From positions 1-21,862 of the forward strand of contig JODI01000111.1 in assembly GCA_000720805.1 (NCBI GenBank): a DNA stretch of 21,862 bases. The letters run 5' to 3'. Positions 1 through 7,795 of this stretch are shown in pieces (positions within the stretch are counted from its first letter, which is position 1; every line of letters begins with the position of its first letter). The notes under the pieces were generated by a model, which made no database searches, was not told where the DNA came from, and saw only the letters and a list, made by a program, of their open reading frames with translations. The stretch comes from Streptomyces violaceoruber. GTDB taxonomy: Bacteria > Actinomycetota > Actinomycetes > Streptomycetales > Streptomycetaceae. The position numbers were made by a program, and so were the translations under genes.

Positions 1-134
1 CCCCCCGACAAGCCCCCGCCGGCCGCCGCCTCCCCATTCGGCTCAGCTCCACCCACCCCCCTCCCCGCATCCGCGTCATCGTCGTAGGAGCAGCCCGCAC
101 GACGCTCTCGTACGCCATGAGGGGTGGATCCGAC

Positions 135-1403
135 GTGACCGACACCGCAGGCGCGCCCTCTGGACGGAGCGGTGCCGACGCCGGCCTCGGTCCCGGGGTG
201 GGGGCCTCGGCCAGTGGGCGGGGGCTGATACGGCGGCGCAGGCGGCGGTGGGTGCGCACGGCGGAGCTGGCCGTGATCGTCGTGGTGCTCACGGCGGGCG
301 GGGCCGGGTGGGCCGCGTACGAGAAGCTCGACGGCAACATCACGCCGGACCGGGCGGCCGCGACCGAGCTCAGGCGGCACGCGCGGGAGCGGCCGGCCGC
401 GCGGGTGCAGGGCGCGCAGAACATCCTGCTGATCGGATCGGACTCGCGGTCGGGCGGCGACAACCGGCGTTACGGGCGGGACTCGGGGACCGAGCGGTCG
501 GACACGACGATCCTGCTGCACCTGTCCGCCGGGCGGCGCAGCGCCACCGCCGTGTCGCTGCCCCGGGATCTGATGGTGGACGTGCCGAGTTGCACGCGGC
601 CCGACGGCACACGCACCGATCCCATGTTCGTGATGTTCAACTACGCCTTCCAGGTGGGCGGTTCGGGGTGCACGGTCCGGACCGTCGAGCGGCTCACCGA
701 CATCCGGATCGATCATTACGTGGTCGTCGACTTCCACGGCTTCAAGGACGTGGTGGACGCGGTCGACGGGGTCGAGGTGTGCCTGAAGAAGCCGGTCCGC
801 GACAAGGCGGCGAAGCTGAGGCTCCCGGCGGGGCGGGTGAAGCTGAACGGCGAACAGGCGCTCGGCTACGTGCGGGCGCGCAAGTCCATCGGCGACGGCA
901 GCGACACCGACCGCATGGACCGCCAGCAGCGTTTCCTCGGCGCGCTGGTCCACAAGGTGCGGAGCAATGACGTACTGCTGAATCCGGTGAAGCTCTATCC
1001 CGTGCTGGACGCGGCCACGTCCTCTCTCACCACCGACCCGGATCTGGCCGGCCTGCGCGGGCTGTACCAACTCGTGCGCGGGCTGCGTGACATCCCCACG
1101 GAACAGGTGCAGTTCCTGACGGTTCCGCGGGAGTCATACATCTACGACGCCAATCGCGATCAGCTCGTGGAGCCCGAGGCGCAGAAGCTTTTCGAACGGC
1201 TGCGCAAAGATCTGCCGTTGACGGTGACAAAGGAAGGCCCCCGGGATTCGGACGCGGGGAGTCGCAGCTCGACCACGCAGAGCCAGGAGACCAGGGAAGC
1301 CGGGAAGAAGTCCGGCGAAAAGCGGTCCGACCGACCCATGACGTCCGCTTCACCCGCTCCCACATTCCGCGGGAGCACCGCCGTCGAGAACGGCTGCACC
1401 TAA
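135..1403 (+). CDS. LCP-1, LytR-CpsA-Psr family wall-polymer ligase
   Basis: This is a membrane-anchored LCP protein of 422 aa. The family transfers glycopolymers from undecaprenyl-pyrophosphate carriers to peptidoglycan outside the membrane. A basic run (RRRRRRW) precedes one membrane segment at about residues 44-61. The LCP domain follows, with QNILLIGSDSR at 95-105, RSDTTILL from 121, SLPRD from 141, RIDHYVVVDF near 191 and GYVRAR near 245. These hold the Asp and Arg residues that bind metal and pyrophosphate in characterised LCP enzymes. There is no LytR_C domain. A Ser/Thr/Lys-rich tail ends in NGCT. The usual AVGGVEV motif reads AVDGVEV here. I chose the GTG at 135 because GGGGTGG lies about 7 nt upstream; the in-frame ATG at 117 has no nearby ribosome site. 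Family assignment is secure; the polymer substrate cannot be read from sequence. Confidence 0.93.
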   Translation: MTDTAGAPSGRSGADAGLGPGVGASASGRGLIRRRRRRWVRTAELAVIVVVLTAGGAGWAAYEKLDGNITPDRAAATELRRHARERPAARVQGAQNILLIGSDSRSGGDNRRYGRDSGTERSDTTILLHLSAGRRSATAVSLPRDLMVDVPSCTRPDGTRTDPMFVMFNYAFQVGGSGCTVRTVERLTDIRIDHYVVVDFHGFKDVVDAVDGVEVCLKKPVRDKAAKLRLPAGRVKLNGEQALGYVRARKSIGDGSDTDRMDRQQRFLGALVHKVRSNDVLLNPVKLYPVLDAATSSLTTDPDLAGLRGLYQLVRGLRDIPTEQVQFLTVPRESYIYDANRDQLVEPEAQKLFERLRKDLPLTVTKEGPRDSDAGSRSSTTQSQETREAGKKSGEKRSDRPMTSASPAPTFRGSTAVENGCT

Positions 1404-1460
1404 TGCGAAGACCAAGGCGCCGAAGAGCTCACGCGAGAAACTCCATTGAAATGGGTGGAT

Positions 1461-1518
1461 TGCCCAGTTGTAGGGGCGTGGAATTTGTCACCGACGTCGC
1501 TCAACGCTGAACTGGGCA
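1461..1518. repeat. Spaced inverted repeat upstream of LCP-2
   Basis: TGCCCAGTT at 1461-1469 is matched by its exact complement AACTGGGCA at 1510-1518, with 40 nt between the arms. It sits in the 216-bp gap between LCP-1 and LCP-2. It could be a split operator or an RNA stem. The perfect 9-bp arms are seen directly; any function is inference. Confidence 0.45.
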
Positions 1519-1534
1519 GCTAGTGTGGGCGATC
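1510..1534 (+). promoter_or_regulatory. Possible ECF-type promoter of LCP-2
   Basis: GAACT (AACT at 1510-1513) is followed after 16 nt by CGATC at 1530-1534. The spacing equals that of the AACC-N16-CGTCT elements upstream of LCP-3 and LCP-4, but the -10 half is weaker. An alternative is a sigma-70-like -10 TAGTGT at 1521-1526, for which I see no good -35. Confidence 0.25.
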
Positions 1535-1619
1535 CGGTGCAGCAGGCCGCGAGGTCCTTCCCCAAGGTCGTGCACCGTGTGACCGAGACCCGAGCGCCTC
1601 CGAGGGGGGAAGGCGCCGC

Positions 1620-3389
1620 GTGGCCCAAACGGAGGATTGGACAACCGTGGACGCGCAGAGCCGTGGGCGGGCGGACAACGTCGACCCCGCAGACCAGTGG
1701 GTGCTCAATCCGAACACCGGCGAATACGAACTGCGACTGGGCAATTCCACACCGCAGTCGACAGTGCCCGGACCACGCAGAGCCACCCCGCAGAACGGGG
1801 GCGGCGCGGCGGTGCGCAACCGCACGACGGCGCCTGGCCGTCCCACACCCGGCATTCCTGGTGATGTCCCACCGCAGCGACGCCGCCGCGGCGCCCCCGA
1901 GGAGCCGCTGCCCGGGCGACGCGGCCGCAGGCCCGTCAAGAAGAAGTCGAAGGCCAAGAAAGCTCTGACGTGGACGGGCGGCTCCATGGCGTTCGTCCTG
2001 GTCGCTGTCGGCACGGCCGGCTACCTCTACCTCAGGCACCTCGAGGGCAACGTCACCACAACGGACGTCGGCAGCGCGGGCTCGAAGGGCTTCAGCAAGG
2101 ACGAGGCCTTCAACATCCTGATCATCGGCACCGACAAGCGCACCGGCAAGGGCAACGGGGGGTACGGCGACAGTGGCAGCGTCGGCCACGCCGACACCAA
2201 CATCCTGCTGCACGTCTCCAAAGACCGTACGAACGCGACCGCGATGAGCATTCCGCGGGATCTGGTCGTCGACATCCCCGACTGCCCGACGAAGCAGCCC
2301 GACGGTTCCGAGAAGGTCATCTCAGGCACGCAAGATGTCCGTTTCAACACGAGCCTCGGCCAGGACGGCCGGGACGCGGGCTGCACCATGCGCACCGTCC
2401 AGGCGGTCACCGGCATCCGTGTGGACCACTTCATGATGGCGGACTTCAACGCGGTGAAGACGCTGACGACAGCCGTGGGCGGGGTCGATGTCTGTCTGGC
2501 CCACGCGGTCAACGACAAGGAATCGCATCTCAAATTGCCCGCGGGCCCGTCCAAAGTCGAGGGCGAGCAGGCGCTGGCCTTCGTTCGCACCCGTCATAGC
2601 TTCGGCAACAAGGGCGACCTTGACCGCATCAAGGCACAACAGGGCTTCCTGGCCAGCCTGATGCGCAAGATGTCCTCCAGCGACACTCTGACGAGCCCGA
2701 CCAAGCTGCTGAAGCTCGCCGAGGTCGCCACCAAGGCACTGACCGTCGACACCGGCATCGGCAGCGTCAGCACTCTCAAGGACGTCGCCCTGGAACTGAA
2801 GAAGGTGCCGCCGAAGAACATCAGCTTCCTGACTGTGCCGGTGCGGGACAACCCGGCGGACGGGGTCGTCCACAAGACGGTGATCGTCGACGAGGCCGAA
2901 GCGCCCGAGGTCTTCGACGCGATCAAGAACGACGTCTCCTTCACCGCGGTCAAGGCGAAGGAGAAGAAGGAGACGGCCGCCGTCGCCGCCCGCCTGAAGG
3001 GCCCGAAGTCGACCGCTTCGGAGGTCCGCGTGCAGGTCCTCAACGGTGGCGCGGCGCCCGGTTCGGCGCAGGAGACCCTCGAATGGCTCCAGAACCAAGA
3101 GGGCGTGACCAAGTCCGAGAACGCGGGCAACGCGGGCACGACACTGTCGAAGACGACGCTTGAGTACGCGCCCGACCAGGCGGACCAGGCCCGTAGGCTG
3201 GCCGCCATCATGGGGCTGTCCGGATCAGCGATGAAGCCCGGCAAGAGCGTGACCAACACCCAGGGGCTGCCGACGATGACGCTCACCCTGGGCAAGGACT
3301 TCCTCGGACCCGGCGCGTCGCTCGGCGCCACGAAGGCTCCGGCCGTCGACAACAAGTCCACGGCGAACGAGGTCAAGTGCGCGAGCTGA
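1620..3389 (+). CDS. LCP-2, LytR-CpsA-Psr family protein with LytR_C domain
   Basis: This 589-aa LCP protein is probably a wall-glycopolymer ligase acting outside the membrane. Residues 1-115 are a long disordered, Arg/Lys/Pro-rich cytoplasmic leader. A membrane segment lies at about 117-138. The LCP domain begins near 165 (FNILIIGTDKR), with HADTNILLH at 190-198, SIPRD at 210-214, RVDHFMMADF near 267 and AFVRTRH near 320. A LytR_C domain spans about 467-560, starting EVRVQVLNGG and ending in TLTLGKDF. Cysteines occur only at 222, 255, 292 and near the C-terminus (VKCAS). The GTG start follows a purine-rich GAGGGGGGAAGG about 6 nt upstream. A frameshifted relic of a close paralogue lies at 8833-9180, so this gene once had a second copy. 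Family assignment is secure; the substrate is unknown. Confidence 0.94.
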   Translation: MAQTEDWTTVDAQSRGRADNVDPADQWVLNPNTGEYELRLGNSTPQSTVPGPRRATPQNGGGAAVRNRTTAPGRPTPGIPGDVPPQRRRRGAPEEPLPGRRGRRPVKKKSKAKKALTWTGGSMAFVLVAVGTAGYLYLRHLEGNVTTTDVGSAGSKGFSKDEAFNILIIGTDKRTGKGNGGYGDSGSVGHADTNILLHVSKDRTNATAMSIPRDLVVDIPDCPTKQPDGSEKVISGTQDVRFNTSLGQDGRDAGCTMRTVQAVTGIRVDHFMMADFNAVKTLTTAVGGVDVCLAHAVNDKESHLKLPAGPSKVEGEQALAFVRTRHSFGNKGDLDRIKAQQGFLASLMRKMSSSDTLTSPTKLLKLAEVATKALTVDTGIGSVSTLKDVALELKKVPPKNISFLTVPVRDNPADGVVHKTVIVDEAEAPEVFDAIKNDVSFTAVKAKEKKETAAVAARLKGPKSTASEVRVQVLNGGAAPGSAQETLEWLQNQEGVTKSENAGNAGTTLSKTTLEYAPDQADQARRLAAIMGLSGSAMKPGKSVTNTQGLPTMTLTLGKDFLGPGASLGATKAPAVDNKSTANEVKCAS

Positions 3390-3568
3390 GTCCGGCGACC
3401 GCGACAGCGCCCCGACCACGCTCTTGTCGGTCGAGGCACCGTCGGCGGCACGGACGCCTCACCCTGACCAGGAGTTGGTGAAGAGGCGACTCTCCGTACC
3501 GGAGTCCGGTGATCCGGTGCGTCTCTCGGAAGGTTCTCACCCACCGGACAGTGACCCGCCGTTCAAAA

Positions 3569-3617
3569 GCGCATGATTCCGGGCCGCCGGGTCAGGACTC
3601 CGCGTGCGCATGATTCC
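3569..3617. repeat. 12-bp direct repeat upstream of LCP-3
   Basis: GCGCATGATTCC occurs exactly at 3569-3580 and 3606-3617, a period of 37 bp. It lies just upstream of the proposed LCP-3 promoter at 3651-3675. The sequence is less GC-rich than its surroundings. Paired operator half-sites are possible, but no regulator is recognised. The rest of the 3390-3727 gap shows no gene. Confidence 0.4.
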
Positions 3618-3650
3618 AGCACCGGGCGACGCCAAGTTCGCCTCACGCGT

Positions 3651-3675
3651 AACCCGACGGGTCCGTCGTGCGTCT
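3651..3675 (+). promoter_or_regulatory. Putative ECF-sigma promoter of LCP-3
   Basis: AACC (3651-3654), 16 nt, then CGTCT (3671-3675), preceded by GCGT and followed by AA. AAC/CGTC halves at this spacing are typical of extracytoplasmic-function sigma factors. The same element lies upstream of LCP-4 at 9221-9245, and the preceding bases (CCGTCGT) are also shared. The halves and spacing are seen directly; the sigma assignment is inference. Confidence 0.5.
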
Positions 3676-3727
3676 AACGGGGCGCGTGACGGGCCCGTCA
3701 CGTGACATACAGAGCGGGGGCAGGGAG

Positions 3728-5371
3728 TTGACGCAGAGCGACGTGGGGGGCACGGCTCCTTCGGACCAGGAGACGGTGCCGCGCAGCCGACGGGGCTCGC
3801 ATACGTCCGAGGGACCCAGGGTGCACGGCGGCCGACGGCACAGGGGGGGATCGAAGAGCAATCGGCGGCAGCGAAGACGTCGCGCGCTGCGCTGGTCCGC
3901 GATCGTGCTCGCAGTCGTCATACTCGGCACGGCAGGCGCCGGATATCTCTATCTTCAGCATCTCAACGGCAACATCCGGAAGGGCGAGCTCCGCAGCGGC
4001 GACTCGAAGGCGAAGAAGCCCAAGCCGAACGCGGCTGGGCAGACGCCGATGAACATCCTGCTGATCGGCTCCGACAGCCGAAACAGCGACGAGGATGTGA
4101 AGCTCGGCGGCGCCAGGCAGAACCGCGGGACCCCGCCGCACGCCGACGTGCAGATGCTCATCCACCTCTCCGCGGACCGCAAGAGCGCCGCGTTCGTCAG
4201 CGTCCCGCGTGACACCCGGGTGGACATTCCCCGGTGCAAGGATCCAAAGACGGGTCAGAAGTACCCCCCGGTCAACGACCTCATCAACACGTCGCTGGGC
4301 CGCGGTGGCCCCGGCTGCACGGTTGCCACCTGGGAGAGCCTCACCAAGGTCTACATCGACCACTGGATGATGGTCGACTTCGCGGGTGTGGTGGACATGG
4401 CGGACGCCATCGGCGGCGTCGACGTATGTGTGAAGGAGAACGTCTGGGACCGGCCGACGCCGGAGCAGCCCGGCGGTTCCGGCCTCAAGCTGAGGGCCGG
4501 CACGTGGAACATCAAGAACAAGCAGGCCCTGCAGTGGCTGCGCACACGGCACGCCTGGGGCAGTGACCCGATGCGCGCCCGGGCCCAGCACATGTACTTG
4601 AACTCGATGTTCCGCACGCTGAAAAAGCAGAACGCCTTCACCGACACCGGCCGCATCATGGATCTGGCCGAGGCAGCCACCAAGTCGCTGCAGGTCTCGC
4701 AGGAGCTCGGTACGGTCGAGAAGCTGTACGACCTCGGGATGCAGCTCAAGTCCGTGCCGACGGATCGCATCACCATGACGACGATGCCCTGGGTGCCGGA
4801 CCCTGAGGCCCCGGACCAGCACGTCGTACCGGACGGCACCAACGCGCAGAAGATCTGGCAGATGCTCGGCGATGACGTGCCCTTCGACAAGCACGGCAAG
4901 GCGGATGCCAAGAAGAAGGTTTCGACCGCGTCGGCCAAGAGCCCCTCGATGGCCGCCGGCCGGCTGGGGGTGCTCGTGCAGAACGCCACCCGCGACTCGA
5001 CGACACCCCCGGTACCCCTCCGGGCCGGGGCGATCGCCAGCGTGCTCCAGCAGCACGGCTATGCCAAGGCGGCGGCCGACACCGCCGCCACGGGACTGTC
5101 AGAGAACAAGACCCTGGTGCAGTATCCCAGCGCGGATCTCATGGGTGACGCGCAGGCCGTCGCCAAGGCGCTCGGAATTCCGATGAGCTCCGTGGTCAAG
5201 TCCGCCGACGTGTCCGGCGTCACAGTGGTCGTGGGCACCGACTGGCGCACGGGTACGAGTTACCCGCGGCAGTCCCAGCCGAAGGACGGTGACCTGCCCA
5301 GCAACTCCGACGCCATCAACGGCGCTGACACGGGGCAGTGCATGCCCGTGTACAAGCGCTACCAGTGGTAG
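3728..5371 (+). CDS. LCP-3, LytR-CpsA-Psr family protein with LytR_C domain
   Basis: With the TTG start at 3728 this is a 547-aa LCP protein. A basic leader precedes a membrane segment at about 57-76. The LCP domain has NILLIGSDSR at 109-118, HADVQMLIH from 138, VPRD from 159, YIDHWMMVDFAG near 209 and WLRTRHAW near 270. A LytR_C domain covers about 411-510, and the protein ends in GQC followed by an aromatic-basic tail. The usual ADT/SDT motif reads ADVQ, as in LCP-4. I chose TTG 3728 because GGGGG lies 7 nt upstream and the resulting N-terminus (LTQ) aligns with the VAQ starts of LCP-2 and LCP-4. A GTG at 3668 is in frame but has a poor ribosome site and overlaps the proposed promoter. The gene is the closest paralogue of LCP-4. 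A terminator follows at 5444. Confidence 0.92.
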   Translation: MTQSDVGGTAPSDQETVPRSRRGSHTSEGPRVHGGRRHRGGSKSNRRQRRRRALRWSAIVLAVVILGTAGAGYLYLQHLNGNIRKGELRSGDSKAKKPKPNAAGQTPMNILLIGSDSRNSDEDVKLGGARQNRGTPPHADVQMLIHLSADRKSAAFVSVPRDTRVDIPRCKDPKTGQKYPPVNDLINTSLGRGGPGCTVATWESLTKVYIDHWMMVDFAGVVDMADAIGGVDVCVKENVWDRPTPEQPGGSGLKLRAGTWNIKNKQALQWLRTRHAWGSDPMRARAQHMYLNSMFRTLKKQNAFTDTGRIMDLAEAATKSLQVSQELGTVEKLYDLGMQLKSVPTDRITMTTMPWVPDPEAPDQHVVPDGTNAQKIWQMLGDDVPFDKHGKADAKKKVSTASAKSPSMAAGRLGVLVQNATRDSTTPPVPLRAGAIASVLQQHGYAKAAADTAATGLSENKTLVQYPSADLMGDAQAVAKALGIPMSSVVKSADVSGVTVVVGTDWRTGTSYPRQSQPKDGDLPSNSDAINGADTGQCMPVYKRYQW

Positions 5372-5443
5372 TCGGCTGACCTCGGTCGTGTGACGCCACG
5401 TCGAGGGGCCCATCCCCTGCGATCACCGTGAACAGAACATGCA

Positions 5444-5476
5444 AACGCTCGGCTGGAGTTTCCCCAGCCGAGCGTT
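5444..5476. terminator. Hairpin terminator after LCP-3
   Basis: A perfect 13-bp stem (AACGCTCGGCTGG with its complement at 5464-5476) closes a 7-nt loop. It lies 72 bp beyond the LCP-3 stop, with no strong T-run, as is usual in Streptomyces. It also marks the left edge of the accessory block. Confidence 0.8.
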
Positions 5477-5493
5477 GTGCGTGGGCAACGGCC

Positions 5494-5880
5494 TGCGAGG
5501 TCTTCGGCGCCGACCACGCTCACCGGCCGCAGCTGATCGAGGATGCGCTCGGCAAGCAGATGCTCGCCCTTCTGGCCCAGCTGGAGGCCGCCCGCACAGC
5601 CGCCGACGACCTCGCCGAGGCGGTCGAAGAAGCCTTCCCTCAGCACCCGGACGCTGACGTGATCCTCCTACGAGGAGTTGGCCAGGACCCGGATCCGGGG
5701 GCGGCCCCGGCCGGTTTCCCCGGCCTCGGCACCCGGGTGCTTGCCGAGACCGGAGACGACAAGACCCGCTTCACGGACGCAGGGTGGTACGAAGACCACC
5801 GGCACCCAAGTGGCCGGTGGGCCCTCCCCACACATGGCCAGGAGAGCCCCGATGCGTTCTGGCACTACGGCGCATCGGCC
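5494..5880 (+). pseudogene. Decayed IS110-family transposase relic
   Basis: The + frame through this stretch resembles the middle of Streptomyces IS110-type transposases. It shows IEDALGKQMLALLAQLEAAR, then TAADDLAEAVEEAF, a HPDAD box, FPGLGTRVLAETGDDKTRF and a scrap like the SPGA..HY region. The usual SFPGLAELTGARVLAEIGDDRTRF core is interrupted by an insertion before FPGLG and lacks the AELT residues. The N-terminal DEDD half and most of the C-terminal Ser-containing half are missing. I see no inverted repeats or target duplication at the ends. This is a remnant rather than a mobile element. It lies at the junction between the LCP backbone and the accessory block, so an insertion may have helped bring the block in. 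Comparison is from memory of the family; exact ends are approximate. Confidence 0.7.
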
Positions 5881-5898
5881 CCTCGGCTCACTGTCCCG

Positions 5899-6369
5899 TC
5901 AGTAGGCGGCGGTCCGGGTGTCGGCGTAGCCGTAGACGTTGTCGATCCCCGCCTGGGCGAACGACGTCATGCCCTTGTCGTAGACCATCGGCGTGTAGCA
6001 CTGCGACTGGCCCTGGGAGATGGTGCAGCTGTAGGTGCGGCCGTCGTTGTTGCGGGTGACAAAGGCATGCGAACAGTCGTAGCCCGCGGAGGAATTGCCG
6101 CAGGCACCCTGAGTCTGATTGAGCGTCAGCCTGGCCCAGGCCGTGTGGCAGGCGAGGCTGTAGCGCAGCTCGATCGTCCCGAGCGTGACGCGACTGTTCT
6201 TGACGGTCGCGGACTCCACCGTCGTGGCGCCGCTGGCGCAGCCCGTCGCGGACGGGTCGCTGCCGTCGTAGGTGTAGGCATTCGAGACGCCGGTGGCCGC
6301 GACCATCGCCAGGCCGACTCCCCCGACCATGACCCCAACACGTGCCAGGCGGCGCGTTACTGAACGCAT
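5899..6369 (-). CDS. Secreted DUF2690-like cysteine-rich protein
   Basis: This 156-aa protein has a signal peptide (basic RRLAR, hydrophobic stretch, cleavage probably after SNA near residue 31). The mature part of about 125 aa carries six cysteines (44, 74, 90, 99, 115, 124), enough for three disulfides. The central ELRYSLACHTAWAR pattern and the spaced Cys/Gly residues resemble the actinobacterial DUF2690 family, whose function is unknown. ATG 6369 is preceded by GGGGAAGG at a spacing of about 6 nt; the longer in-frame extension upstream lacks a signal-peptide-like start. It is transcribed opposite to its neighbours and divergently from the I36 cluster. It is probably extracellular. DUF assignment is from memory and moderately sure; secretion is well supported. 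Confidence 0.8.
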   Translation of the reverse strand: MRSVTRRLARVGVMVGGVGLAMVAATGVSNAYTYDGSDPSATGCASGATTVESATVKNSRVTLGTIELRYSLACHTAWARLTLNQTQGACGNSSAGYDCSHAFVTRNNDGRTYSCTISQGQSQCYTPMVYDKGMTSFAQAGIDNVYGYADTRTAAY

Positions 6370-6732
6370 CTGACCTTCCCCCATACAAGTGAAAATATTC
6401 GCGACTGCTTGCCGTGGGCGTGCGAAATGCAAGCAGCGCATTCGATCATGCACCTGCCACCGTGTCAACTTGCCTTCTCAGCAGTTAAGTTGCGGCAATT
6501 TCCCTACTGGGATTTGCAGTTCCCTGTGACTCCCACCCGACGGGATGCCTGTGAGCCCGACCAGCGGCCGATCTACCGCGCCCGGGACCCACCGAGCTCA
6601 ACGATTCCTGCAGCAAACACAGTTGACGCGCAATCACACATGTGATCGGATCACCCGCTGTCAGCGTCGATGCTCCAGCAGATGGATCCGGTACACCGAC
6701 GGGGGAGTCACCCACATGCGCATCGAGTCGAG
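6370..6732. other. Divergent intergenic region, no gene seen
   Basis: About 360 bp separate the DUF2690-like gene from the first inhibitor relic. The part near 6400-6530 is less GC-rich than the rest of the window and should hold the promoter of the minus-strand gene. Apart from the candidate element at 6623-6651 I see nothing defined here; open frames through it have no family resemblance. Confidence 0.5.
6623..6651 (+). promoter_or_regulatory. Possible promoter with overlapping palindrome
   Basis: TTGACG at 6623-6628 is a good -35, followed at 17 nt by a weak -10 (TCGGAT). Between them lies ATCACA-CA-TGTGAT (6633-6646), a perfect 6-bp inverted repeat that could be an operator. It points toward the I36 inhibitor array. 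Low certainty. Confidence 0.25.
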
Positions 6733-6892
6733 GCTTCTGCCCGTTCCGGCACCGGTCAGGGTGCGGGACAACGGTTGAAGAGCAACGCCACCACGATGGA
6801 GCGGGAGTACCGGGGGAGCAGAGACGGGAACCGTCTGGTACAACAGCAGCGCCCATGACGCCTCGCCTCAGGTCGGGGCCGGCGTGGGCTGA
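6733..6892 (+). pseudogene. I36-like inhibitor relic A (frameshifted)
   Basis: One frame gives GQRLKSNATTM and, after a frameshift, another gives TGTVWYNSSAHDAS before a stop at 6890-6892. These match in order the VKNNA and VTIYYNS motifs of the intact inhibitor at 7258-7689 and the VKNNA and TVWYHS motifs of relic B. No intact start, signal peptide or full reading frame remains. It is probably a decayed tandem copy. The match is short and judged by eye, so the boundaries are approximate. Confidence 0.45.
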
Positions 6893-6904
6893 TTCGGGCC
6901 CTCC

Positions 6905-7207
6905 TTGCTGCCCCTCCCCTGTATGCACACTGTTTCCTGGCTTCGGCCGGCGGCGTGAAGTCCCCGGAAGTACGCGAACGGTTCGACCGTTCCCGGCTCC
7001 GGCCAGCCCGTCAAGAACAACGCGGCTGGTGCTTTCGACTACAGCGGAAAGAGCGCGACCGTCTGGTACCACTCCGGCTACTGGGGATCGTCCGTCACCA
7101 TCGATCCGGCCGAGGGAGCAGGCGGCAGCTGCGCCGGGACGAGTGGGTTCGCCTGCTACAACTTCCCGAGCTTCATGAAGAGCCAGGACGCATTCATCTC
7201 GTTCTGA
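6905..7207 (+). pseudogene. I36-like inhibitor relic B (frameshifted)
   Basis: A stretch reading CPSPVCTLFPGFG (frame of 6906) resembles the N-terminal Cys region of I36-like inhibitors. After a frameshift near 6950-6960 the frame ending at TGA 7205-7207 reads GSGQPVKNNAAGAFDYSGK, then SATVWYHSGYWG and a C-terminal part with two cysteines. Compare GSGLYVKNNAASVYNYD and VTIYYNSN in the intact gene just downstream. A stop codon at 6956-6958 blocks the C-terminal frame and no signal peptide is present. It could instead be a living gene with a sequencing error at the junction; resequencing would tell. Two such relics precede one intact copy. Confidence 0.55.
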
Positions 7208-7257
7208 TTCACCAGAGCCACAGCCACGCAATTCCACCTCTCATCAAGGAGAAATCC

Positions 7258-7689
7258 ATGGGTATCCGCAACAAGGTTGCTGCCGGCGCGCTGACCGCAG
7301 CAGCACTCGGAGTCGGTCTCATAGCGGCCCCCGCCGCCCAGGCGGGCACTTGCAACCCCTCCGGCGGCATCGGCGCCTGTCTCTACTACAACTCCAACTA
7401 CCAGGGTGCCCAGTTCCAGGACGGCGCGGGCAACAGCAGGACGCCCGAGAACTACGGCGCGCCCAACTGGTACACGTTCTCGGGTGGAAACGGTTCCGGC
7501 CTGTACGTCAAGAACAACGCCGCATCCGTCTACAACTACGACACGGAATACAGCGTGACGATCTACTACAACTCCAACAACAGTGGCCCGAGCCAGTACT
7601 TCAAGCGCGGGACCGGGGCCAACCTGAATTCCACGCTGAAGAACAACAACGCGTCCCAGTGCTTCGACTTCTATGCCGTGTGCCCGTAA
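7258..7689 (+). CDS. Secreted peptidase inhibitor, family I36
   Basis: This 143-aa protein has a clear signal peptide with probable cleavage after AQA at residue 29. The mature part resembles the I36 family, whose type member is the Streptomyces metalloproteinase inhibitor with a beta/gamma-crystallin-like fold. Motifs are ACLYYNSNYQGAQF from 40, GLYVKNNAASVYNY near 81 and VTIYYNSN near 100. Cysteines at 32, 41, 135 and 142 could form two disulfides. It would act outside the cell, but whether it still inhibits a protease is not shown by sequence. I chose ATG 7258 because AAGGAG lies 5-6 nt upstream and the signal peptide begins there; the longer open frame from 6955 is an artefact of the relic upstream. 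A strong terminator follows at 7715. Confidence 0.88.
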   Translation: MGIRNKVAAGALTAAALGVGLIAAPAAQAGTCNPSGGIGACLYYNSNYQGAQFQDGAGNSRTPENYGAPNWYTFSGGNGSGLYVKNNAASVYNYDTEYSVTIYYNSNNSGPSQYFKRGTGANLNSTLKNNNASQCFDFYAVCP

Positions 7690-7714
7690 GGGCTCCTTGC
7701 AGGACCAGCAGAAG

Positions 7715-7757
7715 GGGTAGCGGCGTCCCCGCCGATCCGGCGGGGACGCCGCTACCC
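7715..7757. terminator. Strong hairpin terminator after I36 gene
   Basis: A perfect 20-bp stem (left arm 7715-7734, right arm 7738-7757) closes a 3-nt loop, ATC. It lies 25 bp beyond the inhibitor stop codon and separates that gene from the lipoprotein gene at 7796. Confidence 0.88.
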
Positions 7758-7795
7758 GCACGTCGCCAGGACAACAGCTACAAAGGACGCCTCAC

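Noticed and set aside
3698..5056. Long minus-strand frame of 452 codons
   Set aside because: It is the mirror of LCP-3 produced by high third-position GC, with His/Arg/Gly-rich composition and no family resemblance.
5428..6363. A + strand frame of 311 codons as one gene
   Set aside because: Its first part is the decayed transposase and its second part is antisense to the secreted DUF2690-like gene, which has a signal peptide and a good ribosome site.
6955..7257. Longer start for the I36 inhibitor
   Set aside because: The added residues are out-of-frame translation of relic B and would bury the signal peptide.
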